A program made the translations under genes and the position numbers. This document shows, in pieces, positions 41,531 to 44,361 of a DNA stretch of 44,361 bases. The notes under the pieces are model-generated. The model was not told the origin of the DNA. It made no database searches and saw only the letters and a program-made list of their open reading frames with translations. Where the stretch lies: assembly GCA_032718475.1 (NCBI GenBank), contig JAUCBJ010002493.1:1-44361 (forward strand), written 5' to 3'. Numbering within the stretch: position 1 is the stretch's first letter; every line of letters starts with the position of its first letter. This DNA is from Nemertoderma westbladi (Eukaryota > Xenacoelomorpha > Nemertodermatida > Nemertodermatidae).

Positions 41531-42731
41531 TAACCTTTGAAGGTAATTTGTCTCGGAATGACATTTTCAAATTACTACCTAATTAATCCTCCGCATGCCA
41601 TAAACAAAAAGATAAATTATACCTAAAAGTCATTAGATGGCGTTATTATTTGATTTTAGATTATTGACAAACCGGGGATAACCGTCCTGCTATTATTACT
41701 TACACACATTAGTAGTAAAACCTGGCACAGGTTACGTTTGTACGCCGTAATGTAGAGTTTAATGTACTGAAGGCTACGCATGCAGTAGTATCGGTACAGT
41801 CGATCTAATTCACTACTTTGTATACAGTTGTTAAATCGTATATTATTGTCATTATCTAATATTTATACAGTATTATATTAATTAACATGAACGCAGTTAA
41901 AATTAGGCTAAATATATGTCGGGGCTGAGGAACCGCTAGAAACCAAACTGGATAATTATCCCGCTAAAATAGCGCTAGCGGGTAAGGCAGGCCGGTAGCT
42001 CGGTAGGCTACAAACTTTTACAGCGATTACAGGATTATCCTGCTGTCCGGGATAGAGGGATATTCCCTCTACACTCTATCCCGGATTGGGTGGCACATCC
42101 CGCTATTAGCACGCTATTCGCAGAATATGTATTTGCTGGGTTTTTCGTGTGGGAGTGTGATATGTGGGGTGGGGTGGGGTAGGGCCATCAACCGTGGGGG
42201 GGGGGGGGGGGGGAATAAACAAGATTTACAGCCTACTAACACTGTAACAGCCTACTTACCTGCTTACAGTCTGTAAGTAGCAGTTTCTGAGTTTTTAGGA
42301 CTTCTAGGCATAATATTAGCAATTGAGGTGTCGTTTCGGCCTATTTTTACATATTAACTTAATTTCGCGAATATTTTATTTCGATATTCACCATTTAAGG
42401 TAGGTCTGTAGGTACCAGTACCTTTCAGCCTTTTAAGGAAAGTAGAAGATTATAATACCGGTAGCAGGCTTTTCTAACCAAAACAATAAACTAAATTTAG
42501 GAAAACAGTTTACAGTAAACATTTTTACTTCTATCTAGGCAACACTAACTGCAGTAGCTACAGCACTACCTTTTCAATATTAATTTAACATTAAACCCTA
42601 CAGCCCTATGAGAAGGCTGAAACGACACCCAAATTGGTAATTTGCCTTCTGTAGTACTACAGTACCTGAGATCCAGAGATTTATCTTCTGTGTTATCTTC
42701 CTGTGTAACTGTGGACTTTGGCGCGGCGATA
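41531..42731. other. Intergenic; 5' flank of PGAP3
   Basis: It holds an 18-bp G run (42196-42213) and a 12-bp perfect hairpin stem (TCCGGGATAGAG 42046-42057 with CTCTATCCCGGA 42074-42085). A smaller CCCGCTA/TAGCGGG hairpin lies near 41960-41988, and a single partial copy of the 68-bp repeat at 42472-42491. The stretch just before the ATG is more GC-rich (GGCGCGGCG). No TATA box can be assigned. Confidence 0.5.
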
Positions 42732-43740
42732 ATGGCCTTAACCGGCATCTTTAACTTGAAAAATGCACACGTTTACATCTCAATTCTACTCTCCATATTT
42801 ACACTGCTCTATTCGCCGGTGTTGACATCGAGCGGGGACCGTCATCCTATATACCGCGAATGTCTCAACGAATGCCGCTCCGATAGCTGCACAACCCCGG
42901 CGGCTCTGCAACTCTACCGCGAAGAGAGATCGGCATTCGATCAGCTCATTCGATGGGAATGCACAGACGCGTGCCGGTACCAATGTATGTGGGTGACTGT
43001 AGCGGCTACCGCCACCGACCCCCAAAGTAAAATCCACCAGTTCCACGGTAAATGGCCGTTTATTCGAATGCTAGGGATGGAGGAACCCGCGTCCGTCGTC
43101 TTCTCCATACTGAACGCTCTCTCTGTCCTTATAGCCACCGTTTGGTTCGTTAAAGAGATCCCATCCAACGCGCCTTTCTACTGGGCATGGCGTCTATATC
43201 CCATCGTTCCTCTCAACGCATGGTTCTGGTCTGCAGTCTTCCACACCAGGGACTTACCATTTACAGAACGCATGGATTACGCATCTGCTGTCTCCCTCAT
43301 CTACTTTACTCTGTATATGAGCACAATACGTCTATTCTGGCAACACTACAGAACCGTTTGCGTTCTCATGAGCTCCCTAGTTTTACTCCAATTCAGTTTC
43401 CATATGTATTACATGTTCTTTGTTGCCTGGGACCACGCGTTTAACATTTTGGTCTGCGTTGCTACGGGTTTTACTAGCGCCGTACTCTGGCTGGCTTGGT
43501 GCGCTAGATCGGCGTACATCGCCGGACCGTCTCGCTATTACGTGTGGAAGGCCGCCGCCGTGTTGCTCTGGACACAGTGCGCCGTTCTGTTAGAGCTGAT
43601 GGATTTTCCCTCCCATTATGTGGACCTTGGACGCCCACAGCTTGTGGCACTTCGCCACTGTTCCCTGCCCCCTTGTATGGTTTAGTTTTGTTATTGATGA
43701 CACTCTCTATCTCATGAAACTCAAAAAGAAGAAAGCATGA
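42732..43740 (+). CDS. PGAP3: Post-GPI attachment to proteins factor 3 (PER1 family), with one apparent frameshift
   Basis: PGAP3 is a Golgi membrane protein that removes the unsaturated sn-2 acyl chain from GPI anchors. A hydrophobic signal segment (residues ~14-28) is followed by the Cys-rich luminal part GDRHPIYRECLNECRSDSC ... CTDACRYQCMWVTV, QFHGKWPFIRMLGMEEPAS, then membrane segments with LNAWFWSAVFHTRD, MDYASA and WLAWC, as in the family. The reading frame as given stops at 43685. In the neighbouring frame from about 43615 the conserved end TLDAHSLWHFATVPCPLVWF, IDDTLYLMKLKKKKA follows to 43740, so one extra C in TTTTCCCTCCCAT (43605-43616) breaks the gene. The uninterrupted frame covers the whole protein without introns, whereas vertebrate PGAP3 has several. 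It could be a real single-exon gene with a sequencing error, or a decaying retrocopy. In-frame ATG at 42732 is the first. Confidence 0.88.
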
Positions 43741-44191
43741 AAAAATAATGTCTCAATCAGTGTGTCTTTGTTTTTCATTTCAGTTAATTGTTTGACATAT
43801 TTTCGTGTTGTGTATTTTTTTATTGTCTTTCATTTATATACTATATTTTTGTGTGTTTTTTACCCTCTAGTGGTTATCAATTAAATTCCTTATTTTGCTA
43901 TTTGACATTGACATTCTATTTTAATATATAACACAAAAATCAGCCAAAACACTTTCGTTTGCAATTATTTTTCTATCACGGACGGGGTGGCGCTATTAAA
44001 ATCCGATACTGTGGATAAGTGTTATTGATGTTATATATAAAAGGACCCTAAACCCTAAAATGGCCTCAATGGAACACGTCCCAAAACCCGTAATTATACT
44101 ATATTATAGTCATTAAAAACGATCCACATGAACTTAGTTAAATGTTAAATTTATTTCAAAAATTAAATTAACACGGAAGAGGATCGAACGC
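43741..44191. other. 3' flank of PGAP3, intergenic
   Basis: AT-rich. Poly(A)-signal-like AATAAT/ATTAAA words are present (43746, 43881), but no poly(A) tract marks a retrocopy end. Nothing else is seen. Confidence 0.4.
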
Positions 44192-44250
44192 TATCGAAAG
44201 AGGAGCCTTCGGGTCGCCTCCGTCTTTGGCCGACTGTTTGCTTGCTTTGC
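44192..44250. repeat. 60-bp GC-rich module (copy 2)
   Basis: It matches 726-787 with few changes (CGTCTTTGGCC versus CGGCTTCGGCC) and passes directly into the pentanucleotide array. Confidence 0.7.
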
Positions 44251-44361
44251 TTTGCTTTGCTTTGCTTTGCTTTGCTTTGCTTTGCTTTGCTTTGCTTTGC
44301 TTTGCTTTGCTTTGCTTTGCTTTGCTTTGCTTTGCTTTGCTTTGCTTTGCTTTGCTTTGCT
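44244..44361. repeat. (GCTTT)n microsatellite running off the window edge
   Basis: About 23 perfect copies of the 5-bp unit GCTTT continue to the last base, so the true length is unknown. Confidence 0.98.

Overview
This is eukaryotic, almost certainly metazoan, nuclear DNA: AT-rich, with long gene-poor stretches, several nested transposable elements, satellite DNA and only a few cellular genes. The frequent words AGGCCTA and ACCGGTA, the mix of RTE-like, jockey/CR1-like and Copia elements, and intronless peptide-receptor-like GPCRs suggest a marine invertebrate, perhaps an echinoderm or another deuterostome. That placement is a guess; no rRNA or mitochondrial sequence is present to fix it.

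Cellular genes. Two intact, intronless rhodopsin-class GPCR genes lie on the + strand at 12367-13503 and 19115-20272. A third, truncated and broken paralogue lies at 35986-36753, so this is a locally duplicated receptor family. A PGAP3 (PER1 family, GPI-anchor lipid remodelling) gene without introns lies at 42732-43740, with one apparent frameshift near its 3' end.

Mobile DNA from left to right. 1-7 kb: decayed non-LTR retrotransposon pieces on + (788-1965, 2014-5455, 5975-6433). 7.4-12 kb: a possible BEL/Pao relic, two different minus-strand non-LTR RT relics and an RTE C-terminal relic. 15.07-17.57 kb: a decayed RTE copy plus an inverted fragment of the same family. 17.57-18.16 kb: an inverted-repeat element in which each ~123-bp arm contains a complete type I hammerhead ribozyme, one per strand. 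20.6-21.06 kb: a retroelement-like relic. 21.56-29.14 kb: a 27/16-bp two-module satellite carrying two solo LTRs and one nearly full-length Copia element (23387-28368, minus strand, 5-bp target duplication GTAGG). 29.58-35.5 kb: a non-LTR RT split by a 4.45-kb foldback-like element (30094-34540, 9-bp target duplication, imperfect terminal inverted repeats, a 68-bp tandem array and a palindrome built of GTCGAC-centred palindromes) and again by a tRNA-derived SINE (35137-35395, 14-bp target duplication). 37.95-41.52 kb: a three-layer nest, with an RTE retrotransposon (38325-41192) inside a TA-flanked MITE (38203-41368) inside a hAT-like element (37947-41522, 8-bp target duplication).

The most notable items are the inverted pair of hammerhead ribozymes, the foldback element whose removal restores an RT reading frame exactly at its YVDD box, and the higher-order repeat made of satellite plus Copia LTR. 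All assignments come from reading the sequence; no database search was run.
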